From Bacteroides zoogleoformans (lineage in GTDB: Bacteria; Bacteroidota; Bacteroidia; Bacteroidales; Bacteroidaceae), in contig NZ_CP027231.1 in assembly GCF_002998435.1 (NCBI RefSeq), forward strand, positions 1,095,001 through 1,159,000: a DNA stretch of 64,000 nucleotides, written 5' to 3'. Shown one piece after another: positions 18,415 through 27,938 of this stretch; position 1 is the stretch's first letter, and each line of letters opens with the position of its first letter. The notes beneath the pieces are model-generated. The model was not told where the DNA came from and did no database searches. It was given only the letters and a program-made list of their open reading frames with translations. The translations under genes were made by a program, and so were the position numbers.

Positions 18415-18736
18415 ATCTCATGGGCGACGTCCTATATATCTCATTAAGCATGTCCTATATATCTCATGAGTGACGACATACGTATCTCATGGGCAATGAC
18501 ATCAGCATCTCATGAGCAATGACATCAGTATCTCATGAGCAATGACATCAGCATCTCATGAGCAATGACATCAGCATCTCATGGGCGATGACATCAGTAT
18601 CTCATGGGCGATGACATCAGCATCTCATGAGCAACGACATCAGCATCTCATGAGCAATGACATCAGCATCTCATAGGTAACGACATACGCATGTCATAAT
18701 CAATGACATAATTAACTCATAGAACACGTTGCACAA
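18415..18736 (+). repeat. 23-bp tandem repeat array, about 14 units
   Basis: Units start at 18415, 18438, 18461, 18484 and so on every 23 bases to 18714. The common core is ATCTCATGAGCAATGACATC with G/A changes at a few places; the first three and last three units are more degenerate. Each central unit contains CTCATGAG or CTCATGGG. Stops occur in all frames, so it is non-coding. It fills the 371-base gap between permease and ATPase of one operon. Confidence 0.95.
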
Positions 18737-18746
18737 CACTCGCCCC

Positions 18747-20045
18747 CTACTCGTCACGCAAAGCTTCCGTGGGCGAAATGCGGCTGATGTTGCGCGCCGG
18801 AAAGAAGATGCCCGCCATCACCACTGCAAGCAGCAGGATGAAGATGATGAGCGATACTCCGATGAAATGCTGCGTGAAGTCGCTCACCCAATAAGAGTCG
18901 GCCGCCCCCTCCATCCATGACAGCCCCTTGTGAAGCCCCTCCTTCAAGGCATATTGCAGGTAAATGAAGAAACCCACAAGCGAAGCCGTCAGCGTGAGAA
19001 CCGTCCCCTCGCCCATCAGCATGCGTATGATGCGACCGGGCGTCCCTCCGAACGAAAGCATCACGCCCACCTCTTCGCGGCGTGTACGCGTCTGCAACCA
19101 GAAGGTGCCGATGACGCCCAGGCAGAGATTGACGAGGAAGAAAGCCGCCATCGCCAGATTGCGGCGGTAGATAGGTCCCGCATTTGTCGCCTCGCGCTCT
19201 GCAATGATGGCATCGTAGGAGCGCACCTGCCGGGCGAAGAGGTTGCCTGCCCTGAGCTCTTTCACCATCCACGGACGGAAGTCGTGCAGAAAACGCTTCA
19301 TGCTGACGCCCTCCTTGAGCCTGACCAATATCTGTGCGTTCTCCGGGATGTCGGTCACGTCCACCGACAGCACGGGGCGGAAAGCAACCATGACGGGCTT
19401 CCATTCACTATATGCCTTGAACGTCCCCAGCACACCGACCACCGGATAGTAAGTTGTATCGTTGGCGTATGCATTATAGCAACGTTTGCCGGACACGTCG
19501 CTCCGTCCGAAAAGCGCTTGGGCGGTATTCTCCGAGAGCACAACATCGTTTTGCGCATAGTCGCAGTCGGACAGCTGTTCGGGCGTTCTTCCCGCCGCCG
19601 GACGGAAGCCGTAGGTCTCGAAGAACTGCGTATGGGGCAGAAACTGCATCCGCAACATTTGATAACGCAGCGTGTCGTTTTCGGCCATCACGACGTTGCT
19701 GCTGTTTCCTTGCGAGCAGGGATAGCAAAAGCCCAATACCGGCGTTGTACGCTCCACGCCTTCGAAGTCGCGGGCGCGACGCACCAAATTCATGTAACTG
19801 CTCATCAGCGTGGCCGAGTCCAGCTTCTCCGAATCATAGTCCGGAGCGCCCGGCTGCAAAGCGGCCAGCGAAACCAAGCAAAGACGGTCGGCGTCATAGC
19901 CGAGGGGAATACTGCGGTCGTGCGTCACCACAATAACGGGGTCCAATATCACCCAGGCGAGGATGCTTACCAGCAACAACTCGGCCAGCAGCCATCCGTT
20001 ACGGCGACGGCGTGCCCAAAGGTTCTTCAATATAAGTCTGAACAT
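18747..20045 (-). CDS. FtsX/MacB-type ABC permease, type B (first pair)
   Basis: 432 residues starting MFRLILKNLWARRRRNGWLL. Helix 1 (AELLLVSILAWVILDPVIVV), periplasmic domain, and three C-terminal helices ending FPARNISRISPTEALRDE, a variant of the PAEALHDE ending of the other type B genes. It precedes the 23-bp repeat array and follows its type A partner by 43 bases. Confidence 0.88.
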   Translation of the reverse strand: MFRLILKNLWARRRRNGWLLAELLLVSILAWVILDPVIVVTHDRSIPLGYDADRLCLVSLAALQPGAPDYDSEKLDSATLMSSYMNLVRRARDFEGVERTTPVLGFCYPCSQGNSSNVVMAENDTLRYQMLRMQFLPHTQFFETYGFRPAAGRTPEQLSDCDYAQNDVVLSENTAQALFGRSDVSGKRCYNAYANDTTYYPVVGVLGTFKAYSEWKPVMVAFRPVLSVDVTDIPENAQILVRLKEGVSMKRFLHDFRPWMVKELRAGNLFARQVRSYDAIIAEREATNAGPIYRRNLAMAAFFLVNLCLGVIGTFWLQTRTRREEVGVMLSFGGTPGRIIRMLMGEGTVLTLTASLVGFFIYLQYALKEGLHKGLSWMEGAADSYWVSDFTQHFIGVSLIIFILLLAVVMAGIFFPARNISRISPTEALRDE

Positions 20046-20088
20046 AACTATATCTCCATTTTATCACCTCTCATCGGGAACGAGAGGG

Positions 20089-21411
20089 TTAACGTTTTTC
20101 ATTCAATGAGTTCACAATAGGCCGGCGCAACGAATGCCAGGCGGGAAGTAAGGCCGACAGCAGATTCAGCAGCACGCATACCACCAATGCCGCCAAGAAG
20201 ACCAACGGGGCAAACAGCATCTCACCCGAAACGCGCACCTCCACTCCTTCGGGCATGATTCCCGGCCAACCGTCGAATACCGTGAACACCCACTCGCGGG
20301 TGACATAGAGAGTCAGCCATGCCAGCAGCAACCCCAACGCACCGCCCATCAGCGTCAGCAGCAGATTCTCCCACATCACCTGCGAGAGCAGCGTCCGCCT
20401 CCCGGCGCCGAACGACTTGCGCACACCCATCTCGGCCAACCGCCCGTCCATGCGGCTCGAAATCATGCCGCTCAAATTCAGCGAAGGAACCAGCAGCAAT
20501 ACAATCAGTATCAGCGCAAAGTAGCGCACCGTGCGCCATGCATCAAACTCTTGGCTTACATATTCTTGAAACACGCTGCGCAAATGGGTGGTGGGCTGCT
20601 CCCAGAAATTCACTATCCAGTCATCGGGGTGCATCGAGTTCTCCTTACGGACAATCTCTTCCAGTTCCGCCCGCAAAGCCTCGCCCTGCCGGCTGTCCCC
20701 TACAAGGAAAGTCACGTCGAACGCCCCCAGATAGTCGAAGCCGTACTCCGCCTTCCGATAGTCCGGCGATACGCTGTAAGGAAGATAGACCTGCGCATAC
20801 GACTTGCGCATCAGGTAGCTGGCGGAACGAGCCACACCGCATACACGGTAGTCCACATAGTTCAGACTGAACGTACGTCCTTCCACTCCCTCGGCCGTGC
20901 CGAAAAGGCGGTGGGCCAGCTCGTCCGTTATCACGGCCGTATGGATGCCTCCGTCCAAATCGGCCTCCGTAAACGCCTTCCCCTCCATGAAACGGAAGGC
21001 ATAGATACGGAAAAAGGCAGGGTCGGTCAGCTTGACGGATACGGAGAAATCGCCGCTTCCATCCACAGGCTGCACATAACTGTTCTCCTGCATGTCGTTA
21101 CTCAAGGAAGCCGAAACGACCAACGCATTCTTCATCGGATAGAACCACTCCTGCAAAGCTTTGTAAGACACACCCCACTGATAGGTGTGCCGGCGGTCGG
21201 TGCCGGGATTCTTATCAAAGCGGGCATTGGTGAGATAGAGCGTGTTCGCCCTGTTCACCTCCGGATAGACGGGGGCCAGCTTGACGTAATAGACCACGGC
21301 GATAATCATGGTCATGGCAATGGCCAGTCCCGTGCCCACGATGTAGAGCGCACTGAAGAGCTTGTTTTGCCTCATCAATGCCCAAGCTTGTTTGAAATAG
21401 AGTTTTATCAT
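20089..21411 (-). CDS. FtsX/MacB-type ABC permease, type A (first pair)
   Basis: 440 residues from MIKLYFKQAWALMRQNKLFS. Helix 1 (ALYIVGTGLAIAMTMIIAVVYY) and the phrase YPEVNRANTLYL align with the type A permeases further on. The coupling segment is MDGRLAEMGVRKSFGAGRRT. First permease of the operon after the adaptor gene, from which it is separated by a stretch of 19-bp repeats. Confidence 0.88.
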   Translation of the reverse strand: MIKLYFKQAWALMRQNKLFSALYIVGTGLAIAMTMIIAVVYYVKLAPVYPEVNRANTLYLTNARFDKNPGTDRRHTYQWGVSYKALQEWFYPMKNALVVSASLSNDMQENSYVQPVDGSGDFSVSVKLTDPAFFRIYAFRFMEGKAFTEADLDGGIHTAVITDELAHRLFGTAEGVEGRTFSLNYVDYRVCGVARSASYLMRKSYAQVYLPYSVSPDYRKAEYGFDYLGAFDVTFLVGDSRQGEALRAELEEIVRKENSMHPDDWIVNFWEQPTTHLRSVFQEYVSQEFDAWRTVRYFALILIVLLLVPSLNLSGMISSRMDGRLAEMGVRKSFGAGRRTLLSQVMWENLLLTLMGGALGLLLAWLTLYVTREWVFTVFDGWPGIMPEGVEVRVSGEMLFAPLVFLAALVVCVLLNLLSALLPAWHSLRRPIVNSLNEKR

Positions 21412-21444
21412 AATATGTTGAGAGATTATATTAATCGGGATTAT

Positions 21445-21541
21445 TCTTTCTGTTCCGGTTTACTTCTTTCAGCTTCCGTTTAATCTTTCAGCTTCTGTTT
21501 GTTCTTCCAGCTTCTGTTTACTCTTTCAGCTTCAGCCTGTT
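21445..21541 (+). repeat. 19-bp tandem repeats overlapping the end of the adaptor gene
   Basis: Units CTTTCAGCTTCCGTTTAAT-like start at 21466, 21485, 21504 and 21523, with a degenerate one before them. Units three and four contain the last codons (RLKLKE) and stop of the adaptor gene; the extra units lie just after the stop and look like duplications of this gene end. Confidence 0.85.
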
Positions 21542-22768
21542 CTTGTTCTTATACTGACTCATGTCGCTCACCACCACTTCGTCGCCCGGCTGCAGGCCGC
21601 CGATGACTTCCACGAACTCGAAATTGCTGTCGCCCAGTTGCACTTTGCGTTTCACGATCTCCCGGTCGGAGTTGCGCACAAAAAGCTCGTACTCTCCGCG
21701 CCCCACGTAATAGCTTGCATTTGCCACACGCATCACGTCTTCTTTCACGGCATTCATCACATAGACATCCGTCTTCAACCCCGAACGCAGGCGGCGGTTG
21801 TTGTCTTCGTTCAGTTGCACGGTGAAAGATATCACGCCGTTCTTCGAAAGCGGTGTCACACTGCTGATGTTCCCTTCCAGCTTCTCGCTGCCAATCTTCA
21901 CGATGGCCCGTCCGCCCGCCGCCACACGGTCTCCGTAGGTGTCGGCAATCTCGCCCTCTACCTTGAAGTGGCTCAAGTCAGAGATAACGGCTATCCGGCT
22001 GCCTTCGGGCACTTGCGCCCCAATCTGATTGTTGATGTATGTAAGGATGGCCTTGCGGGGCGAACGCACCTGCGCATCGTCCAGCGTGCGCTTGGTTTCG
22101 GCCAGGGTCTTCCTGAACATGCTGAAGTCCAGTTCCCGCACCTGATATTCGGCGGCCAGCACCTCTTTCTCGTTGGCATACTGCTGCCGCAATTGTTCGT
22201 ACTCCAGTTGCGCCACGTTGTAACTGAGCTCCGCTTGGCGCACCTTGTCGGTAGTGCCCGAGCCGAGGCTGTCGAGGTATTGCTCGTTGCGCAGCTCCAC
22301 CTTCATGCGGTCCAGCTTCATGGCGGAGACCTTGATTTTCATCTGCAAGTCGGTCAGCTTGGTCTGATTGTCGAGCTTCAGCTGTTTCAGCTTGTAGCTG
22401 CGCATCTGCTCTTCGTCCAGCAACTTCTTGTAGTCTGTCTCGGCGCTCTGCAAGTCCAGCTTCAGGATGGGAGTGCCCGCATCCACACTGTCTCCCCCCT
22501 TCTTATACACTTCCAGAATACGTGTGTTGATGGGCGAATTTATGATTTCCTCGAAGGCCGGAACCACCTTTCCCGAGGCGCTGACACTGACCTCGATGGT
22601 TCCTTTCCCTACTTTTGAGAATACAAGGTCGCTTTCCTTCACCCCCGTACGCATCAGCGAGATAAGTATGCTGACCGCAACGACACTTACCCCGGCAACA
22701 ATGCCGTAGCGAATGATTTTCTTATTACGCTCTTTCTTACGCACTTCTTTCGGAATTTCCCTATCCAT
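21518..22768 (-). CDS. HlyD/MacA-type periplasmic adaptor (membrane fusion protein)
   Basis: 416 residues. A single N-terminal membrane helix (IIRYGIVAGVSVVAVSILISLM) anchors a periplasmic adaptor with a barrel-sandwich half-motif (VSASGKVVPAFEEIINSPI), a long alpha-helical hairpin (about 100-220, rich in K, L, E, Q) and beta-barrel segments (SRIAVISDLSHFKVEGEI, GLQPGDEVVVSDMSQY). It heads the exporter operon and would link the permeases to an outer-membrane channel. No TolC-like gene is in the window, so that part is encoded elsewhere. Confidence 0.9.
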   Translation of the reverse strand: MDREIPKEVRKKERNKKIIRYGIVAGVSVVAVSILISLMRTGVKESDLVFSKVGKGTIEVSVSASGKVVPAFEEIINSPINTRILEVYKKGGDSVDAGTPILKLDLQSAETDYKKLLDEEQMRSYKLKQLKLDNQTKLTDLQMKIKVSAMKLDRMKVELRNEQYLDSLGSGTTDKVRQAELSYNVAQLEYEQLRQQYANEKEVLAAEYQVRELDFSMFRKTLAETKRTLDDAQVRSPRKAILTYINNQIGAQVPEGSRIAVISDLSHFKVEGEIADTYGDRVAAGGRAIVKIGSEKLEGNISSVTPLSKNGVISFTVQLNEDNNRRLRSGLKTDVYVMNAVKEDVMRVANASYYVGRGEYELFVRNSDREIVKRKVQLGDSNFEFVEVIGGLQPGDEVVVSDMSQYKNKNRLKLKE

Positions 22769-22985
22769 AGCTTCTGTTTTTACTGTTTGCGAACATTATA
22801 CTGAAAATAAACCAATTCCATGCCAAAACCATAAAGAGCTGAAAATAAGCGTAAAGAGAAAAAAGAAAGGTGTCCGTTTTCGAACACCCTGTACATTTTC
22901 GGATAAGAAAGTATGTTTTATTTGGATTTATTTGTAAACTTGTCCTTTGTTTCATTGAAGCCTGCCAATTTACAGTTCACACCGT

Positions 22986-23100
22986 ACATCCTCCGCATCA
23001 GCTCCGTATCAGCTCCGTATATCCTCCGTATATCCTCCGTATCAACTCCGTATCAACTCCGTATATCCTCCGCTTCTATAGACACGGAGCTGATACGGAG
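22986..23100 (+). repeat. 11-bp tandem repeats with an inverted arm
   Basis: Eight units of the form ATCAGCTCCGT, ATATCCTCCGT or ATCAACTCCGT run from 22986 to 23073 without gaps. After ten bases follows an inverted copy: CTCCGTATCAGCTCCGT (23002-23018) is perfectly complementary to 23084-23100. The region can form a strong 17-bp hairpin. Confidence 0.9.
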
Positions 23101-23137
23101 AGGACACGGCTTTGATAAGGCCGGGGTATCAACAAGG

Positions 23138-23215
23138 AAATTAAGCGCCTGTTTAAATATTACCCTCAAAACAAGCCGGTCAAAACTTCCTAAGGAAAAA
23201 TCAGACAGGTTCTAA
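23138..23215. repeat. Degenerate palindromic element related to 27747-27836
   Basis: Begins GCGCCTGTTT and ends CAGACAGGTTCTAAG, matching the ends of the GH97 terminator element (GAGCCTGTTT ... CAGACAGGCTCTAAG), with a different interior. Likely a dispersed terminator-like or MITE-like sequence. Confidence 0.5.
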
Positions 23216-23340
23216 GGGGATGAAACGCAATGCGTCCGGCTTCAAAGACGGGAAGTGCTTCTGATTGAGACTATACTCTTTGCATGACTGCCGTTTCACC
23301 CGAAAGGCAGGGTGAACCCAATCGCACAGCATACAAGTCG

Positions 23341-24264
23341 TCATCGCAGCCTCAACCTGTCTCCCACCTCGGGCACGTAGTCCGCATCCTTACGATTCAT
23401 CTTATAGAGGTTCCTCAAACGGATGCCGTATTTCTGCGAAATGGAATGCATGGAATCACCGTCTTTCACAATGTATACGGTATATGCCTTAGAAGCTTTT
23501 TTCTTTTTCCCTTTCAGATAAATGATGTCTCCATCCTCCAATGTATAGTCTTTATGGAGGTCGTTGTACTTCACCAACTTCTTCCAACTGATGTCGAACT
23601 CCTTGCCCAATAGACGGAAAGAATCTCCGTCGCGCGCCACCACGTAGGCTATGCCATTGGCAATATACACCTGATGCGGATGGGCAAGCCAAGGTTTCTT
23701 CTTCAACTCCTTCTCCCAATTGCGGGTTTCGCTCTTGCTCATGCCGCGACTGTCGTACCGATAGAGTTCATAATCCTCGATAATCGTAATCAACCGGTTG
23801 GCATACGAAGGGTCGGTGGCATAACCGGCTTTTTTCAATCCGCGCGCCCAACCTTTATAATCCGTAATCTTCAGGCTGAAAAGAAACGCATAACGCGCAC
23901 CTTGTCTCAGAAAGAGAGAATGATCCTCATAGGAATCTTTCGGGTCGGGATAGGCACGGAAGCACTCGTCACGGGCGTCGTCATCATGATAAGTTCTGCG
24001 TCCGGACCAGTTACGATGACACTTTATTCCGAAGTGATTGTTGCTTTTGCGTGCCAACAAGCTATATCCGGCGCCACTTTCAAGCAACCCTTGCGCCAAA
24101 GTGATACTGGCAGGTATCTTATATTTCCGCATCTGCTCCACGGCAAGCGGAGCATATTGTTTGATATATTCATTGAAACGGGGATTTCTGCGCTGGGCAT
24201 GTGCCGAAGAAACAGAAAAGAGTATAAGGATAATGACAGCAGTCTGTCTGAAAACACATTTCAT
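23341..24264 (-). CDS. Glucosaminidase (peptidoglycan hydrolase) with two LysM domains
   Basis: 307 residues from ATG 24264. A signal peptide (MKCVFRQTAVIILILFSVSSAHAQ) directs it to the periplasm or surface. The catalytic domain has ASITLAQGLLESGAGYS, with the expected glutamate, and NNHFGIKCHRNWSG. Two LysM peptidoglycan-binding repeats follow (VVARDGDSFRLLGKEFDIS and VYIVKDGDSMHSISQKYGIR), ending the protein. It probably cuts glycan strands during wall growth or division. Longer upstream readings cross the divergent cdd promoter and are rejected. Confidence 0.9.
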   Translation of the reverse strand: MKCVFRQTAVIILILFSVSSAHAQRRNPRFNEYIKQYAPLAVEQMRKYKIPASITLAQGLLESGAGYSLLARKSNNHFGIKCHRNWSGRRTYHDDDARDECFRAYPDPKDSYEDHSLFLRQGARYAFLFSLKITDYKGWARGLKKAGYATDPSYANRLITIIEDYELYRYDSRGMSKSETRNWEKELKKKPWLAHPHQVYIANGIAYVVARDGDSFRLLGKEFDISWKKLVKYNDLHKDYTLEDGDIIYLKGKKKKASKAYTVYIVKDGDSMHSISQKYGIRLRNLYKMNRKDADYVPEVGDRLRLR

Positions 24265-24285
24265 TATTTCAATAATTGAATTTGA

Positions 24286-24344
24286 TACTTTTGATACAAA
24301 AGTCCGCAAAAGAATTGAAAAAACCAATCTCTTTTCTACCTTTG
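24286..24344 (+). promoter_or_regulatory. Promoter region of cdd with inverted repeat
   Basis: TACCTTTG at 24337-24344 matches the -7 consensus, 32 bases before the cdd ATG. A second box, TACTTTTG (24286-24293), lies in a perfect 7-bp inverted repeat ACTTTTG/CAAAAGT (24287-24303) shared by the divergent glucosaminidase gene; it may be an operator. Confidence 0.5.
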
Positions 24345-24375
24345 TAACATTAATTACAATATAATCCTCCTTCTT

Positions 24376-24858
24376 ATGAAAGAACTGAGTATCAAAATCA
24401 ACCTCAAAATATACCAATACGAAGAGCTGGATGCCGCCGACCGCGAACTGACGGATGCCGCTTGCGAAGCCACGAAACGTAGCTATGCACCCTACTCGCA
24501 CTTCTCGGTGGGTGCTGCCGCCAGACTGGCAAACGGCATCATCGTAACAGGCACTAATCAGGAAAATGCCGCCTACCCGTCGGGAACTTGCGCCGAACGC
24601 ACCACTCTGTTCTATGCCAACTCGCAATGCCCCGACCAAGCTGTGGATACTTTGGCCATCGCTGCACGTAATGAACACGGTAACTTTTTGGAAGATCCCA
24701 TCCCACCTTGCGGAGCCTGCCGACAAGTTATGCTTGAAACGGAAAAGCGCTTCAAGCACCCCATGCGTGTGTTACTGTATGGAACAAAAGGAATTTATGA
24801 ATTGAACAACATAGGTGAACTACTCCCCTTGTCATTCGATGCTTCGGCCATGAAATGA
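24376..24858 (+). CDS. cdd: Cytidine deaminase
   Basis: Zinc-dependent pyrimidine-salvage enzyme converting cytidine or deoxycytidine to the uridine form. 160 residues, usual for the homotetrameric type plus a short N-terminal extension. The motif CAERTTLF supplies the zinc cysteine and catalytic glutamate, and PPCGACRQVM the other two cysteines; GAAARLANGIIVTGTNQENAA marks the substrate site. An ECF transporter S component follows 71 bases later on the same strand. Confidence 0.95.
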   Translation: MKELSIKINLKIYQYEELDAADRELTDAACEATKRSYAPYSHFSVGAAARLANGIIVTGTNQENAAYPSGTCAERTTLFYANSQCPDQAVDTLAIAARNEHGNFLEDPIPPCGACRQVMLETEKRFKHPMRVLLYGTKGIYELNNIGELLPLSFDASAMK

Positions 24859-24929
24859 CTCTTGTTGTGCATATTACAGCAAGATAATCTGTTTTCACCA
24901 ACCGCATTTCCCTTAAAAAATAAAACAAT

Positions 24930-25451
24930 ATGGCAATGGAAACAAAAACAGTAAAATTCTACACGCTGGACTATAGCAACGTAAAAACTTATCTGGCAGC
25001 CTCTCTGTTCATTTTAGGCAACATCGTTCTTCCTCAATGCTTTCACCTCGTTCCTCAAGGAGGAATTACTTGGCTACCTATCTACTTCTTCACTTTAGCA
25101 GGAGCTTATAAGTTCGGTTGGAAAGCAGGTATGCTTACTGCGATTTTCTCTCCCACTATCAATACTTTATTATTCGGCATGCCACTCCCCGCAGCACTTC
25201 CCGCCATTCTTCTGAAGTCTGTATTATTAGCAGCAATAGCCGGTTGGGCCGCACATCATTTCCAACGCGTCTCCTTGCCCATCCTGTTGGCTGTTGTTCT
25301 TTCTTATCAAATTTTCGGCACCCTTGGAGAATGGGCCATGACCGGCAGTTTTTTCAAGGCGGCACAAGATTTCCGCATCGGCATGCCGGGCATGGCGCTG
25401 CAAGTAATAGGCGGATATTTATTACTGAAATATGGCTGTGGAAGAGTTTAA
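24930..25451 (+). CDS. ECF-type transporter substrate-binding (S) component
   Basis: 173 residues with five or six hydrophobic segments (TYLAASLFILGNIVLPQ, WLPIYFFTLAGAYKFG, MLTAIFSPTINTLLFG, PAILLKSVLLAAIAGWAA, PILLAVVLSYQIFGTLGEWA, ALQVIGGYLLLKYG), the usual plan of ECF S components in the inner membrane. No EcfA or EcfT gene is near, so it would share an energy module. The neighbouring cytidine deaminase hints at a nucleoside-related substrate, but that is inference only. Confidence 0.75.
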   Translation: MAMETKTVKFYTLDYSNVKTYLAASLFILGNIVLPQCFHLVPQGGITWLPIYFFTLAGAYKFGWKAGMLTAIFSPTINTLLFGMPLPAALPAILLKSVLLAAIAGWAAHHFQRVSLPILLAVVLSYQIFGTLGEWAMTGSFFKAAQDFRIGMPGMALQVIGGYLLLKYGCGRV

Positions 25452-25546
25452 AATCAGTAACCAAGAGCAGCGGTTTCATGCAAACGTTTTCCGGTGAATC
25501 ATCCCTTTTTCAATCCGATGATATCGGGAAGTCATTCATTCTTACA

Positions 25547-25554
25547 TATATTTG
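25547..25554 (+). promoter_or_regulatory. -7 box for the GH97 gene
   Basis: TATATTTG fits TAnnTTTG, 29 bases before the ATG at 25584. No well-placed -33 TTTG was found. Confidence 0.55.
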
Positions 25555-25571
25555 CACTACAAACGTTATAA

Positions 25572-27746
<2,175 letters not shown>

Positions 27747-27846
27747 CTTAGAGCCTGTTTGTTTTGACAATTCCTCAAAAAGGATTCACGACAGAGCTGA
27801 TAAAGGCAGAAAAGGAAAAAACAGACAGGCTCTAAGTTTTTTTTTT
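27747..27846 (+). terminator. Long-stem terminator after GH97
   Basis: CTTAGAGCCTGTTTGTTTT pairs with the complementary right arm ending ACAGGCTCTAAG (one G-T pair) across about 50 bases and is followed by a run of T from 27837. A degenerate relative lies at 23138-23215. Confidence 0.75.
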
Positions 27847-27891
27847 AGATATGTATCGGCAGAAAATAATGTGAAGAAAGAAACTTCTTTG

Positions 27892-27899
27892 TACCTTTG
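27892..27899 (+). promoter_or_regulatory. -7 box for the PurF-like gene
   Basis: TACCTTTG, 40 bases before the ATG at 27939. It overlaps a spurious in-frame upstream start at 27897, which is therefore rejected. Confidence 0.6.
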
Positions 27900-27938
27900 T
27901 CTCCGTTAATTTTAGTAACCAACAATAAAAAAGATTTT

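Larger units (their letters stand above)
22769..23340. other. Intergenic region with repeats upstream of the exporter operon
   Basis: No supported gene. It should contain the exporter promoter, but I see no clean TAnnTTTG box; TTATTTTC near the start is the closest. It holds the 11-bp repeat array with an inverted arm and a degenerate GCCTGTTT-type palindromic element, both listed separately. Confidence 0.4.

Noticed and set aside
18415..18736. CRISPR array
   Set aside because: The units are contiguous 23-bp repeats without unique spacers, and no cas genes are near.
22986..23100. CRISPR array or coding repeats
   Set aside because: The 11-bp units have no spacers, and the reading frames through them have no start context or family support.
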